Part shown: one piece after another, positions 24,870 through 34,596 of the stretch
How the letters are laid out: each line of letters begins with the position of its first letter
Position numbering within the stretch: position 1 is the first letter of the stretch
Assembly: GCF_000633395.1 (NCBI RefSeq)
Contig: NZ_AYMU01000004.1
Span: 372,001 to 436,000 of the forward strand
Origin: Pseudomonas sp. PH1b
GTDB taxonomy: Bacteria > Pseudomonadota > Gammaproteobacteria > Pseudomonadales > Pseudomonadaceae
Reading direction: 5' to 3'
Length of the DNA stretch: 64,000 nucleotides
Made by a program: the position numbers and the translations under genes
Notes under the pieces: generated by a model
Told to the model about the DNA's origin: nothing
The model's input: the letters and a program-made list of their open reading frames with translations, nothing else
The model's database searches: none

Positions 24870-26018
24870 ATGAGCAGCACTTTCTTTATTCCAGCCGTCA
24901 ACATCATGGGCATCGATTGCCTGGACGAGGCCATGAGTGCCATTCGCAACTATGGCTTTCGCAAGGCGTTGATCGTCACCGACGTCGGCCTGGCCAAGGC
25001 TGGGGTTGCCAGCATGATTGCCGAGAAGCTGGCCATGCAGGACATCGACTCGGTGATCTTCGATGGCGCCAAGCCCAACCCGAGCATCGCCAACGTCGAA
25101 CAGGGGCTGGCGCAGTTGCAAGAAGCCAAGTGCGATTTCGTGATCTCCCTGGGCGGCGGTTCGCCCCATGACTGCGCCAAGGGCATCGCCCTGTGCGCCA
25201 CCAACGGCGGGCAGATCCGCGACTATGAAGGTGTCGACCAGTCGAGCAAGCCGCAACTGCCACTGATCGCCATCAACACCACCGCCGGCACCGCCAGCGA
25301 GATGACCCGTTTCTGCATCATCACCGACGAATCGCGCCACGTGAAAATGGCCATCGTCGATCGCAACGTCACGCCGTTGCTGTCGGTCAACGACCCGGCG
25401 CTGATGGTGGCGATGCCCAAGGGCCTGACTGCCGCCACCGGCATGGATGCCCTGACCCACGCAGTGGAGGCCTACGTTTCCACCGCTGCCAATCCGATCA
25501 CCGATGCCTGCGCGCTGAAAGCCATCACCATGATCAGCCACAACCTGCGCCAGGCCGTGCACGATGGCAGCGACCTGCTGGCGCGGGAGAACATGGCCTA
25601 TGCGCAGTTCCTCGCCGGCATGGCCTTCAACAACGCGTCCCTGGGTTTTGTGCATGCCATGGCCCACCAGCTGGGCGGTTTCTATGACCTGCCCCATGGG
25701 GTGTGCAACGCGGTGCTGCTGCCCCATGTGCAGAGTTTCAACGCCAGTGTCTGTGCCGAACGCCTGACCGATGTGGCCCATGCCATGGGCGCGGACATTC
25801 GCGGCTTCAGTCCGGAAGAGGGTGCCCAGGCGGCAATCGCGGCGATTCGCACCCTGGCTCGTGATGTGGACATTCCCGCCGGTTTGCGTGAATTGGGCGC
25901 CAAGTTGCAGGACATTCCCGTGCTGGCGGCCAACGCCCTGAAAGATGCCTGTGGCCTGACCAATCCGCGTCCGGCGGAGCAGCGGCAGATCGAGGAGATT
26001 TTTCGCAACGCGTTCTAA
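24870..26018 (+). CDS. Iron-containing (group III) alcohol dehydrogenase
   Basis: A 382-residue Fe-dependent alcohol dehydrogenase, full length for the family. The NAD-binding [11 protein letters not shown] is near residues 97-107. Metal ligands lie in [12 protein letters not shown] and in [22 protein letters not shown]. It is closest in feel to YiaY/AdhB-like proteins, some annotated as L-threonine dehydrogenases. It should oxidise a primary alcohol or reduce an aldehyde. It stands alone, with a leader of about 150 bp. Confidence 0.92.
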   Translation: MSSTFFIPAVNIMGIDCLDEAMSAIRNYGFRKALIVTDVGLAKAGVASMIAEKLAMQDIDSVIFDGAKPNPSIANVEQGLAQLQEAKCDFVISLGGGSPHDCAKGIALCATNGGQIRDYEGVDQSSKPQLPLIAINTTAGTASEMTRFCIITDESRHVKMAIVDRNVTPLLSVNDPALMVAMPKGLTAATGMDALTHAVEAYVSTAANPITDACALKAITMISHNLRQAVHDGSDLLARENMAYAQFLAGMAFNNASLGFVHAMAHQLGGFYDLPHGVCNAVLLPHVQSFNASVCAERLTDVAHAMGADIRGFSPEEGAQAAIAAIRTLARDVDIPAGLRELGAKLQDIPVLAANALKDACGLTNPRPAEQRQIEEIFRNAF

Positions 26019-26263
26019 GCCAAGGGGCGGCTCGCTGGCGAAGCGTTATGGCGCGCCTGTGCGTCCAGGTTGTTCAGGGCGCCAGGCAGCCATTCAATGC
26101 GCATTCTCGGTGCCCTCGCCGGCCCCGGCGATGGGCCAGGGCTGGCGTTGTCACCAGGTAAGGCCACCCCCGAGCGCGTGCTCCCAGCGTTGAAAGCGCT
26201 CGCGCTGCAGAGGATAGTGCGATCTGAAATGGCGCTCTATCCGTCTGTCACAAGGAGTCGTGA

Positions 26264-27001
26264 ATGATCCGTTGCTCTTCCCTGATCCCACTTCTGGGCA
26301 GCCTGGCCCTGCTGGCCGGTGCCTCATCCGCCGCCGCCCAGTGCCTGCCGCCGCCACGCAATGCCGAAGTCCCGGGCTTTTCCCTGTGCAAGGACTGGCC
26401 GGCCTTTGCCGAGCAGAGCATCAATCTGCTGTCCGAAAAAGTCCCGGACCCCAGCGACACCGGCAGCGATGACGGCACCTACAACCTGCAACTGACAGTG
26501 CTGGACCGCAGCAGCGGGCAGGCCCTGGCCAGCTATGTACAGCCCGCGGCCTTTGTCTCCGACGCCTTTCGCCTGGAGAGCCTGAAGCTCGATACCGGGC
26601 GCTTCCAACTGACGCCTCAGGTTCGAGCGTTCGGGGTCCGGGCCGCGTTCGAGGGTTCTTCCCGCGTCAACCCCTTCAATCAGACCTGGCTCAGCCTCTA
26701 CGTGCGCGAGGGCAGCACTCTGCGCCCGGTGCTGGAGAAGTTCGTGGCCCGTTCCTACAACGGCGAATGGGATGGCCAGTGCGCCGGCGAGGGCACCGAA
26801 ACCACGCGCACCCTGGATATCGCCAAGACCCGTAGCCACGGCTTTGCCGACCTGATTGTGCGTTCGGTCAGCGTCAGTACCCAGAGCAAAAAAGTCGGGG
26901 AAGAGTGCCAGTCCACCCGCGAGACCGCCAAACCGGTGGTCAGCACCCTGCATTACGATGGCCAACGCTACGTTTTGCCCAATGGCTTCAGTGGCATCTG
27001 A
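26264..27001 (+). CDS. Exported protein of unknown function
   Basis: A 245-residue protein with a Sec signal peptide (MIRCSSLIPLLGSLALLAGASSAAAQ). The mature part has four cysteines, two near the start (CLPPPR, LCKDW) and two later (GQCAG, EECQST), possibly disulfide-bonded. No domain was recognised. A degraded piece resembling its C-terminus (TLHYDGQRYVLP) follows just downstream, suggesting an ancestral tandem pair. Confidence 0.78.
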   Translation: MIRCSSLIPLLGSLALLAGASSAAAQCLPPPRNAEVPGFSLCKDWPAFAEQSINLLSEKVPDPSDTGSDDGTYNLQLTVLDRSSGQALASYVQPAAFVSDAFRLESLKLDTGRFQLTPQVRAFGVRAAFEGSSRVNPFNQTWLSLYVREGSTLRPVLEKFVARSYNGEWDGQCAGEGTETTRTLDIAKTRSHGFADLIVRSVSVSTQSKKVGEECQSTRETAKPVVSTLHYDGQRYVLPNGFSGI

Positions 27002-27023
27002 TACCGGCGATCGATAAGGAAGC

Positions 27024-27232
27024 TTGATCAACCTGCTTGAGCAATCGACCCGTGGGCGGTTGCAGTGCGCCTTGCTGGATGTGGCGACGACGGCGCTGGC
27101 CGAGTGTGAGCACGACATCTCAAGGGGCCGGCCGGTTGCCAGCGTCGCGACCTGCTGCCCAAGCACAGCCGTGCCACCTTGCACTACCACGGCCAGCACT
27201 ACCCTTTGCCGAAAACCTTGAAAGGAGTGTGA
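27024..27232 (+). pseudogene. Degenerate remnant of a paralogue of the preceding gene
   Basis: The stretch reads ATLHYHGQHYPLPKTLKG before a stop at 27230-27232. This parallels STLHYDGQRYVLPNGFSG at the C-terminus of the gene ending at 27001. The frame is closed upstream by a TGA at 27107, and the region before it does not read as an intact gene. It is best explained as the 3' relic of a tandem duplicate. Confidence 0.45.
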
Positions 27233-27235
27233 TCC

Positions 27236-27652
27236 ATGCTCAAGGGGCTCAATCACCTGACCCTGGCAGTCAGCGATCTGCCTCGCAGCCTGGGGTTCTA
27301 CCACTCACTGTTGCAGTTGCGCCTTGAGGCCACCTGGGACAGTGGCGCCTACCTGTCGCTGCCGGGGCTGTGGCTGTGCCTGTCGCTGGACGTGCAACGC
27401 GCCAGCCGGGACGCCGCCGATTACACCCACTACGCCTTCAGCCTCAAGGCCGCGGATTTCCTCCCCTTCGTCCAGCGCCTGCGTGGAGCAGGGGTCAAGG
27501 AGTGGCGGGACAACCGCAGCGAGGGCGCGTCGTTTTATTTTCTCGACCCCGACGGGCATCAACTTGAAGCCCATGTCGGCGACTTGGCCTCGCGTTTGCT
27601 GGCCTGTCGCCAGCAACCCTACCCGGGAATGCGCTTCCATACGGACGATTGA
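27236..27652 (+). CDS. fosA: Fosfomycin resistance glutathione transferase FosA
   Basis: A 138-residue vicinal-oxygen-chelate enzyme that adds glutathione to fosfomycin and opens its epoxide. Metal ligands are His7 (GLNHLTLAV), His65 (DYTHYAF) and Glu111 (HQLEAHVGD). The [16 protein letters not shown] segment is family-typical. It aligns end to end with P. aeruginosa FosA as I recall it. ATG 27236 has AAAGGAG upstream. Chromosomal, with no mobile context. Confidence 0.94.
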   Translation: MLKGLNHLTLAVSDLPRSLGFYHSLLQLRLEATWDSGAYLSLPGLWLCLSLDVQRASRDAADYTHYAFSLKAADFLPFVQRLRGAGVKEWRDNRSEGASFYFLDPDGHQLEAHVGDLASRLLACRQQPYPGMRFHTDD

Positions 27653-27776
27653 GCCGGCAGGCGAGTACTTTGCGCGGACGAAAGTGGCTGGTGGACAGCG
27701 GGGCGGATCGTGCAGAATCCGCTCATTCCCCCTGCGCCTGACGCCCCCGTGCGGCGCATCGTTCTGGAGTTGCCTG

Positions 27777-28415
27777 ATGACCTCATCGCTGTTGCTGGCC
27801 GTTATCGCCTCGGGTTTCATTTATGCGATCACCCCCGGGCCCGGGGTGCTGGCGGTATTCGGCATTGGCGCAGCCCGTGGCCGGCAGGCCGGTGCCGGCT
27901 TCCTCTGCGGGCACCTGCTGGGGGATGTGGTCTGGTGCAGCACGGCGCTGATCGCGATTGTCGGCGCCCGGGTCATCGGCAGCGAAGCCTTCAACATCCT
28001 CGGCCTGCTCAGTGGCCTGTACCTGTTCTGGCTGGGCCTGCGGGCGATCCGCAGCCGTCGCAGCAGCGGCGATGCGCCCCAGGGGCCAGCGCGCAACCCG
28101 TTCTGGCACGGGATCCTCTTCGGCCTGACCAACCCCAAGGCCTATCCGGTGGCGGTGGCAACGTTCACTGCGTTGCTGTCCAGCCGTGCCGAGCTGCTCA
28201 GCTGGTCGATGCTCCCCGGGCTGATCGCCTTGAGTTTCCTCGGCGGCCTCGGTGCATACGCTATTCTCATCGGCATCGTCGGCGCCCGTCAGGTGCGCGG
28301 CTGGTACCAGCGTCACGAGCTGGCGATCACCCGGGTATGCGGGGTGATGTTCATCGGTTTTGCGCTCAACGCCCTGTGGCATTCGGTGCCCGGCTTGATC
28401 GGCAGCAAGGAGTAA
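27777..28415 (+). CDS. LysE family amino acid exporter
   Basis: A 212-residue membrane protein of the LysE/RhtB family with six predicted helices. The N-terminal hallmark IYAITPGPGVLAVFGIG is present, then GAGFLCGHLLGDVVW and GLTNPKAYPVAVATFTALL. ATG 27777 follows GGAG. It would export an amino acid or derivative; substrate unknown. It lies 124 bp after fosA on the same strand. Confidence 0.9.
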   Translation: MTSSLLLAVIASGFIYAITPGPGVLAVFGIGAARGRQAGAGFLCGHLLGDVVWCSTALIAIVGARVIGSEAFNILGLLSGLYLFWLGLRAIRSRRSSGDAPQGPARNPFWHGILFGLTNPKAYPVAVATFTALLSSRAELLSWSMLPGLIALSFLGGLGAYAILIGIVGARQVRGWYQRHELAITRVCGVMFIGFALNALWHSVPGLIGSKE

Positions 28416-28520
28416 CACGCCTCGCGGGTTGCGACGGTGTGCAGTCGGCGGGTCACACGCGCCGACCGGGGGCAAGGGATGGGTACTCAGTGCATTCTTC
28501 ATGGGCAGTAGCTTTCTCTG

Positions 28521-29870
28521 ATGGCAACCAACAACTCCGCACCTCTGGCCAGTTTCATCGACCTGCTCCTGGATGCCGTCTGCGCGGTGGATATCGACGG
28601 TCGCTTCGTGTTTGTCAGCGCCGCCTGCGAGCGGGTCTTCGGCTACACCGCCGATGAACTGATCGGCCGTCCAATGATCGAGCTGGTGCACCCGGCCGAC
28701 CGCGAGCGCACCCTGCAGGCCGCCCGGGAAATCATGGGCGGCGTGCCCAAGCCGAACTTCGAGAACCGCTACCTGCGCAAGGACGGGCGGGTGGCGCACA
28801 TTCTCTGGTCGGCGCGCTGGTCGGAAGTGGACCAACTGCGCATCGCCGTGGCCCGGGACATCACCGAGCGCAAGCAGGCGGAATCCCGGCAGGCGGCGCT
28901 GTACGCGATTTCCGAGGCGGCCCATGCCACCGAAGACCTGCTGGTCCTGTTCAGGCATGTGCATCGGATCATCGGCGAATGGCTGCCGGCGCTGAATTTT
29001 TCCCTGGCCCTGTATGACGAGCGGGCCGCCAGCCTGAGCTTTCCCTATCACGTCGATGACTGCGAGGGCAGCCCGGAACTGCCGGGGACCTTGATCGAGC
29101 GCTTCTGCGCCGAGGTCCAGCGTAGGGGCCAGCCCCTGCTGCTGGCCCCGGAATGCCCGCTGAACCAGGCCATCTGGCGCGAGTTCGCGGCGATCCAGGG
29201 ACCACGCTGCTGGCTTGGGGTGCCGTTGAATTCGCAGAAGGGCACCATCGGCGTGCTGATGGTCAAGAGCGCACCGGGGGCGCCGGGCTACAGCGAGCAG
29301 GACCAGGAACTGCTGCAGTACGTCAGCGCGCAACTGGCCACCGCGATCGAGCGCAAGCAGTTGCACGCGCGCTTGCACTACATGGCCGAATACGACCAGC
29401 TGACCCATCTGCCCAACCGCGAGCTGCTGCGTGAGCGCCTGAAGTCGGCCCTGGCCCGGGCCCGCCGCGAGTCCGGGCGCATGGCCCTGCTGTATGTCGA
29501 CCTGGACAAGTTCAAGGAGGTCAATGACTCCTGCGGGCACGCGGTGGGCGACATGCTGTTGCAGGCCGTGGCCAACCGCCTCAAGAGCTGCGTGCGGGAG
29601 AGCGATACCGTGGCGCGCATCGGTGGTGACGAATTCGTGATCCTCCTGGAGAACGTGCAGCACTGTGAGGACGCCCAGCGGGTGGCGGAGAAAATCCGTC
29701 GCACACTGAGCGAGCCGCTGCGCCTGGATGGCCACTCCCTGTGCACGCTGCCGAGCATCGGCATCGGCCTGTACCCCGAACATGGCGTGGAGGAGCAGCA
29801 ACTGTTCAAGCATGCCGACGAGGCGATGTACGCCGCCAAGCGCGAGCACAAAAGCCGCACCAACGCTTGA
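28521..29870 (+). CDS. PAS-GAF-GGDEF diguanylate cyclase
   Basis: A 449-residue cytosolic sensor: PAS domain (about residues 8-115, with FVFVSAACERVFGYTADELIG), GAF domain (about 135-280) and GGDEF domain (about 290-445). The active-site motif is intact (RIGGDEFVILL). An inhibitory I-site RESD sits five residues before it, so it should make c-di-GMP with product feedback. No membrane segment and no partner gene. Confidence 0.94.
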   Translation: MATNNSAPLASFIDLLLDAVCAVDIDGRFVFVSAACERVFGYTADELIGRPMIELVHPADRERTLQAAREIMGGVPKPNFENRYLRKDGRVAHILWSARWSEVDQLRIAVARDITERKQAESRQAALYAISEAAHATEDLLVLFRHVHRIIGEWLPALNFSLALYDERAASLSFPYHVDDCEGSPELPGTLIERFCAEVQRRGQPLLLAPECPLNQAIWREFAAIQGPRCWLGVPLNSQKGTIGVLMVKSAPGAPGYSEQDQELLQYVSAQLATAIERKQLHARLHYMAEYDQLTHLPNRELLRERLKSALARARRESGRMALLYVDLDKFKEVNDSCGHAVGDMLLQAVANRLKSCVRESDTVARIGGDEFVILLENVQHCEDAQRVAEKIRRTLSEPLRLDGHSLCTLPSIGIGLYPEHGVEEQQLFKHADEAMYAAKREHKSRTNA

Positions 29871-30049
29871 GCCGTCGCGGTACCAGGGGCGCTGAGGGGC
29901 CCTTGTCGGAGGAGGTTTTCGGGCCTGTTGCCTGCGGCCGTTCGTCGTTCGGGGAAGGTTTTTCTAAACCTTTGCGGCGCAGGCTTTTCCCTATGCAGAC
30001 GGGGGGCTTCGGCTCCCGGTGAATTTATCTGCAACAGGAGAACCCCACC

Positions 30050-30574
30050 ATGAACCCCATGGCCACTGTCATGCGCCGCGCCGGCCTCGCTCTGCTGCTG
30101 GGGCTTTGTGCTACCAGCGCCCTGGCCCAGTCTCCCGCGGCCTTTATCGACGACGCCTCGGCCCAGGGCATGGCCGATATCGAGGCCAGCCGCCAGGCGC
30201 ACCAGCAGACCTCGTCCAAGGCGGTGAAGGAATACACCATCCAGGTGATCAACGACCGCACCACTGCCAACCAGCACCTGGCGAAGATCGCCAAGCAACT
30301 GGACTTGCCAGTGGCGCCTCGGGAGCAGGTCATGGACCAGGCCAAGCGGCTGATGCCGAAGGTGGCCGAAGGCGAGGATTTTGACCGCGCCTATGCCGCC
30401 AGTCAGGTCAAGGCCACCGAGGCGGCCATCCAGCAGATCCGCCAGCAGGCTGAAACCAGCGAAGTGCCGGAGCTCAAGGCGTTCGCCGAGTAGACCTTGC
30501 CCAAGCTGGAAAACCACCTGCAGATGGCCAAGGCCCTGCAGGCCGGTGGTCGTTCCGATCGCCTGGATGGATAG
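30050..30574 (+). pseudogene. DUF4142 family exported protein with in-frame amber codon
   Basis: ATG 30050 (ribosome site AGGAG) begins a Sec-exported DUF4142 protein (signal MRRAGLALLLGLCATSALAQ). Translation stops at TAG 30491-30493 after 147 residues. Continuing in the same frame gives TLPKLENHLQMAKALQAGG and stop at 30572-30574, which is the expected C-terminal helix of the family (FAE.TLPKLExHL). One base change has therefore removed the last 26 codons. The shortened product may still fold. A sequencing error is the alternative. Confidence 0.8.
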
Positions 30575-30583
30575 GCCGCTTGC

Positions 30584-30994
30584 TCAGCACTGGCTGAAGT
30601 CGGTTTTCTGCTGATCGTCCGGTGTCGATCCGGCAAGGTCGCTATTGTGGCCTTTGCCGATTTCGCGGTATTCGCCCCGCAGCTTTTCCAGTTGCTTGAG
30701 GTCCAGCCCGTCCAGGCTGAGCATGGCGTTGTGGGCCTCCTTGGTGGCCCGCAGCAGCTCGTCGATCTTCAGGTGGAGGATGTCGTTGTCGCGGTTCTGG
30801 GTGTTCTGGATCAGGAACACCATGAGGAAGGTGATGATGGTGGTGGAGGTGTTGATGATCAGCTGCCAGGTATCGTTGAAATGAAAGACCGGGCCACTCA
30901 GCCCCCAGATCAGGATCAACAGCAGGGCCCCCAGGAAGGTTTTCGGGCTACCGGCCCACATCGACAGCGCTTGCGAGATTTTCGAGAACTTCAT
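30584..30994 (-). CDS. Low-affinity iron permease family membrane protein
   Basis: A 136-residue protein resembling the Iron_permease (FET4-like) family. Two to three hydrophobic segments (TFLGALLLILIWGLSGP and LIINTSTTIITFLMVFLIQ) lead to the family-typical NTQNRDNDILHLKIDELL and a charged C-terminus. ATG 30994 has AAGGAA upstream; the open frame further 5' has no support. Metal transport is a family label rather than demonstrated. Confidence 0.82.
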   Translation of the reverse strand: MKFSKISQALSMWAGSPKTFLGALLLILIWGLSGPVFHFNDTWQLIINTSTTIITFLMVFLIQNTQNRDNDILHLKIDELLRATKEAHNAMLSLDGLDLKQLEKLRGEYREIGKGHNSDLAGSTPDDQQKTDFSQC

Positions 30995-31191
30995 GGCCGT
31001 GTTCCTTGTTGGGGGGATCTGAAGGTCAGACAACGGCGGCTCGGCGGAATTGTTTTTTTGTCGGTGCTTACACCTGAAAACATTCCTTCGCAGAATAAAA
31101 CACGATTGTGCTGGAGCCCCTGGGGCTGTGGGCTTAACGTGGCCCGGATCAGGCGCCGCGTGGGGCGTCGCGTGGCTCAAGGAGGCAGCAC

Positions 31192-31965
31192 ATGACGGAT
31201 CCGGTCCGGGCTTCGGTCATCGACCTGTATCACCAGGCGGAAGACTATTTCTTCGTTTCCATTTCCCAGTTCTATCGCCGTTTTGGCAACGGCTTGAGCG
31301 CCTATTGCACCGGGGTCGAGGCCAGCAGCCTGAACCTGTTGATGATGAACAACCAGGAAACGGACGGAACTGAGCAACTGGCCGCAGGGGTGGCCTTCCT
31401 GCAGCGCACCGGCATGCCGTTTTGTGTGGTGGTGCCCGAAGCGCAGGTGCAACGGCTCAGCGAGCCGTTGCAACAGCAGCACCTGCAGCCGGCGGACAAG
31501 ACCACCTGCATGGTCCTGGACCTGGCCGCCTATGTCGCTCGGGAGACGCCCGCCGAGTGGGCGGATATCCGTTGCACCGATGCCCATCTGGAGGATTGGG
31601 GGCTGCCGGTGGACAGCGCGTTCGAGTCGGGCGAGTCGGGGATCGAGCAATACCTGGCCCGGCATCGGGCGGCACTGCAGGCCGGCAGGGCGTTGCGCCA
31701 TTTCACCCTGTACCTGGAGCAGCGTCCGGTGAGCGCGCTGACGCTGTCCCTGGGGCCCGGGGTCGCTCGTCTGGATGACATCGGCACGTTGAAGGCGTAC
31801 CAGGGACGTGGTTGCGCCACCGCATTGATTCATTCGGTGCTCAGGTTCGCCCAGGCCCAGGGCGCGCAACTCTGTGTGCTCGAAGCGTCCCTCGATGGCC
31901 TGTCGATCTACCGCAAGGCCGGTTTCACTCCGCTGTTCGATTACCGCACTTTCTGCCAGGAATGA
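31192..31965 (+). CDS. GNAT family N-acetyltransferase
   Basis: A 257-residue protein whose C-terminal half carries the GNAT fold. The acetyl-CoA loop is YQGRGCATALIHSVLRFA (about residues 203-220), followed by LEASLDGLSIYRKAGFTPLFDY. The N-terminal 110 residues form a second domain without clear match. A strong AAGGAGG ribosome site precedes ATG 31192. Substrate unknown. Confidence 0.87.
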   Translation: MTDPVRASVIDLYHQAEDYFFVSISQFYRRFGNGLSAYCTGVEASSLNLLMMNNQETDGTEQLAAGVAFLQRTGMPFCVVVPEAQVQRLSEPLQQQHLQPADKTTCMVLDLAAYVARETPAEWADIRCTDAHLEDWGLPVDSAFESGESGIEQYLARHRAALQAGRALRHFTLYLEQRPVSALTLSLGPGVARLDDIGTLKAYQGRGCATALIHSVLRFAQAQGAQLCVLEASLDGLSIYRKAGFTPLFDYRTFCQE

Positions 31966-31972
31966 GCCCAGC

Positions 31973-32749
31973 CTAACGCGTGGCGTTCTGCCGGAACTGT
32001 CGCGGGCTGAGCCCGGTCAAGGCCTTGAACTGCCGGCTGAAGGCGCTGTGGTCGGTGTAGCCGCACTGCAGGGCGACCTCGGTGATCGGCTCGTCGGTGA
32101 GCAGCAGTCGCGAAGCATGCTCCAGGCGAGCCTTGTGAATCATCTGCCGTGGCGTCAGGTGGAAGATGCGCTTGCAGTAGCGCTCCAGCTGGGCAATCGA
32201 CAGGCGGGCGATGCGGGTCAGGTCTTCCAGGCGGATGGCTTCGCTGTAGTGTTCGCGGATGTGCCGGTCCACTGCGGCCAGGCGCTCATAGGCCGGGTGG
32301 GTGTCGCGCGCCGCTTGCAGGTCCAGGGAGATTCCGGCCATGCCGATGATCTGCCCGTCACGTCCGTACAGGGGCAGTTTGTGGGTCAGGCACCAGCCGG
32401 CTTCACGGCTGCCGTACAGGTGCAGTTCCAGTTGTCCCTTGATGGTGATGCCCTGGTGCAGCACGCGCTGGTCCTGCTCGGTGTAGACCGGGCCGAGCAC
32501 CGCCGGAAAGACTTCCGCGGAAGTCTTGCCCAGCAGTGGCCGGATGCTCTTGAAACCGCAGCGCTGGGCCAGGGTCAGGTTGGCGACCAGGTAGCGCGCC
32601 TGCAGGTCCTTGATGAAGAACACGGCGCTGGGAATGCAGTCCAGCAGCGGGGTGATCGGGGCCATGTTGGCCAACAGGCTGTTGAGGTCCCGGGGGGAGT
32701 GGGCGGCGATGGCCCGGGGCAACTGGTGAAGTTGTGCGCTATCGATCAT
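31973..32749 (-). CDS. AraC family regulator with PAS-like sensor, probable hydroxyproline regulator
   Basis: A 258-residue regulator with a PAS-like domain (about residues 30-145, FFIKDLQARYLVANLTLAQRCG) and two C-terminal helix-turn-helix units (VALQCGYTDHSAFSRQFK). ATG 32749 is chosen over the longer frame because AGAGG lies upstream. It is encoded downstream of the 4-hydroxyproline epimerase on the same strand, and the P. aeruginosa cluster also has an AraC-type regulator (LhpR). Control of the hydroxyproline genes is inferred. Confidence 0.87.
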   Translation of the reverse strand: MIDSAQLHQLPRAIAAHSPRDLNSLLANMAPITPLLDCIPSAVFFIKDLQARYLVANLTLAQRCGFKSIRPLLGKTSAEVFPAVLGPVYTEQDQRVLHQGITIKGQLELHLYGSREAGWCLTHKLPLYGRDGQIIGMAGISLDLQAARDTHPAYERLAAVDRHIREHYSEAIRLEDLTRIARLSIAQLERYCKRIFHLTPRQMIHKARLEHASRLLLTDEPITEVALQCGYTDHSAFSRQFKALTGLSPRQFRQNATR

Positions 32750-32973
32750 GGTCGCCTCTTGTTCTGGGGGCTTGGGATGAGTCGGTGTCGATAAAGCCGA
32801 GGGTTGCAGCGGTGATGGTTGCACTTCGCCGGGTTGGTTTGCCAGCCCGGCGTCGGTGGTTCGTCAATGCCTTGGGGCCTGCCCTGGGGCCACGGGCCGT
32901 GGCGCCGTCAGCCGGCTCGATGCCGGCGCCGCGAAGAGCTCGGTGACAGCCCGCGTGCGCTTGACCCGTGGGC

Positions 32974-33906
32974 TCACGAGCCGATGCCCCAGGCGAACGG
33001 GTCGCTGTGATCCAGCAGCAGGGTGGCTTCGGCGCTGATATAGGCACTACCGCGCAAGGTGGGAATGACCTGCTCGCCAGCCAGTTCGTAGTGGGCGCTG
33101 AATTGGCTGCCGATGACACTGGCCTGACGCCAGACCTGGCCCGGGGCGAGCTTGCCGTCTGCCGCCAGGCAGGCCAGTTTGGCGCTGGTGCCGGTGCCGC
33201 AGGGCGAGCGGTCGTAGGCCTTGCCGGGGCAGAGAACGAAGTTGCGGCTGTCGGCGTGGGGATCGTCGGCAAATAGCTCGATATGGTCGATGACTCCGCC
33301 TTCGGCACCGGTGATGCCGGCAGCTTCCAAGGCCTCACGCACGCTCCAGGTGTACTGGGTCAGGGCTTCGACATTGTCCGGGGCGAGGCGCTGGCGGTGA
33401 TCGCTGATCAGGAAGAACCAGTTGCCGCCCCAGGCGATATCGCCATGCACCGTGCCATGGCCGGGCACTTGCAGGGCTACCTGGGCGCGGTAGCGGTAGG
33501 CGGGAACGTTGCGCACGCTCACTGACAGGTCGTCGTGCAGGGTGGCCTCCACCGTGCCTACCGGGGTCTCGATGCGGTGCGTGCCGCAGTCGATGCGCCC
33601 CAGATGGTACAGCGAGCGCACCAGGCCGATGGTGCCGTGGCCGCACATGCCCAGGTAGCCGCTGTTGTTGAAGAAGATCACCCCGGCACAGGCGTCGCTG
33701 GCCTGGGGTTCGCAGAGCAGTGCTCCCACCAGTACATCGCTGCCCCGGGGTTCGAGGACGCAGGCGCGGCGCCAGTGGTCGTGCTGGCGGCTTAGCCGTT
33801 GCAGGCGCTCGGCCATGGAACCCTGGCCCAGGTCGGGGAAGCCGTCGATGACCAGGCGGGTGGGCTCACCGCCGGTGTGGGAGTCGATCACGGTTATTTT
33901 TTTCAT
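32974..33906 (-). CDS. lhpA: 4-hydroxyproline 2-epimerase (proline racemase family)
   Basis: A 310-residue PLP-independent racemase/epimerase. The two catalytic cysteines are in GMCGHGTIG (about residue 88) and [10 protein letters not shown] (about residue 236), as in HypRE enzymes; trans-3-hydroxyproline dehydratases have Thr at the second place. It converts trans-4-hydroxy-L-proline to cis-4-hydroxy-D-proline, the first catabolic step. It is divergent from the permease/dehydrogenase genes of the same pathway. Confidence 0.92.
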   Translation of the reverse strand: MKKITVIDSHTGGEPTRLVIDGFPDLGQGSMAERLQRLSRQHDHWRRACVLEPRGSDVLVGALLCEPQASDACAGVIFFNNSGYLGMCGHGTIGLVRSLYHLGRIDCGTHRIETPVGTVEATLHDDLSVSVRNVPAYRYRAQVALQVPGHGTVHGDIAWGGNWFFLISDHRQRLAPDNVEALTQYTWSVREALEAAGITGAEGGVIDHIELFADDPHADSRNFVLCPGKAYDRSPCGTGTSAKLACLAADGKLAPGQVWRQASVIGSQFSAHYELAGEQVIPTLRGSAYISAEATLLLDHSDPFAWGIGS

Positions 33907-34281
33907 GGCAGCACCTGCGCAGAGGGAGCTACAGAGTGGCCTTGGCGGCGGCGCTGGTGCTTGTGGGTTTTCGTTGTCGCGGGTGACGAAATCAGCACAG
34001 TACAGAGCTTCAGCGCGGTCCAGGAACTCCAGCGAATACAGGCGCCGCGGGAATCGCAGGCGCTTCAGGCGTTAGGCAAAATCCACCGCCCCATTTCCCC
34101 AAGAAAGCCTGGCGTCCATGGCAGTTCAGCTGGTTTTCCCGCCACAGGAAACAGCGGCGAGTGTGCCGATTTCGTCTGTATCGGGAGGGAAAAGCCTCAA
34201 GCTGCGACGGGGATAAAAAGCGACTCTGGTTTTGGCTTCCACCCTGTGTCGGCCCGGCCGACTTCCAATAAGGACCAGACC
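33907..34281. other. Intergenic region, divergent hydroxyproline promoters
   Basis: A 375-bp stretch between the epimerase start (minus) and the truncated lyase start (plus). Both directions of the cluster must be driven from here. No protein-coding signal, tRNA or clear operator was seen. Confidence 0.4.
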
Positions 34282-34449
34282 ATGAGTCGCAAAGCCATTC
34301 CATGGCGCGCTGTGTTTGCTGCGGTGAACACCCGGTTCAACGCCGATTTCGCCATCGGCCCGCAGATCACCCACATGCTGTGGGCGCCGTCCAGGCGCCC
34401 TGCCTCGGTATTGGCCACTGGTCCGAGTTTGCCCCACACCGGCCCCTGA
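34282..34449 (+). pseudogene. Truncated DapA-family gene (lhpC-like deaminase) remnant
   Basis: ATG 34282 has a good AAGGA site. The first 25 codons (MSRKAIPWRAVFAAVNTRFN, then ADFAI) match the N-terminus typical of the DapA-family pyrroline-4-hydroxy-2-carboxylate deaminase. After that the frame runs 30 codons of unrelated sequence to a TGA. A normal family member has about 300 residues. A large internal/3' deletion is inferred. The intact equivalent sits at this place in other Pseudomonas hydroxyproline clusters. Confidence 0.65.
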
Positions 34450-34596
34450 GGTGATGCCGGGCGCCCAGGGCAATGGGCGCCCATTGGCGGGAAACCGCAG
34501 CGCAGCGACCCGGTACGGTGCTGCAAGCGTCGGACGCTCTCGCCGACGTGACATTAGATCTGCCTATACCAATAACCCCAAAAAAGGCGCAGCCCC

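Noticed and set aside
27783..29849. 688-codon open frame on the minus strand
   Set aside because: It runs antisense across the LysE and PAS-GAF-GGDEF genes, both of which have clear domains; no protein-like pattern in the antisense product.
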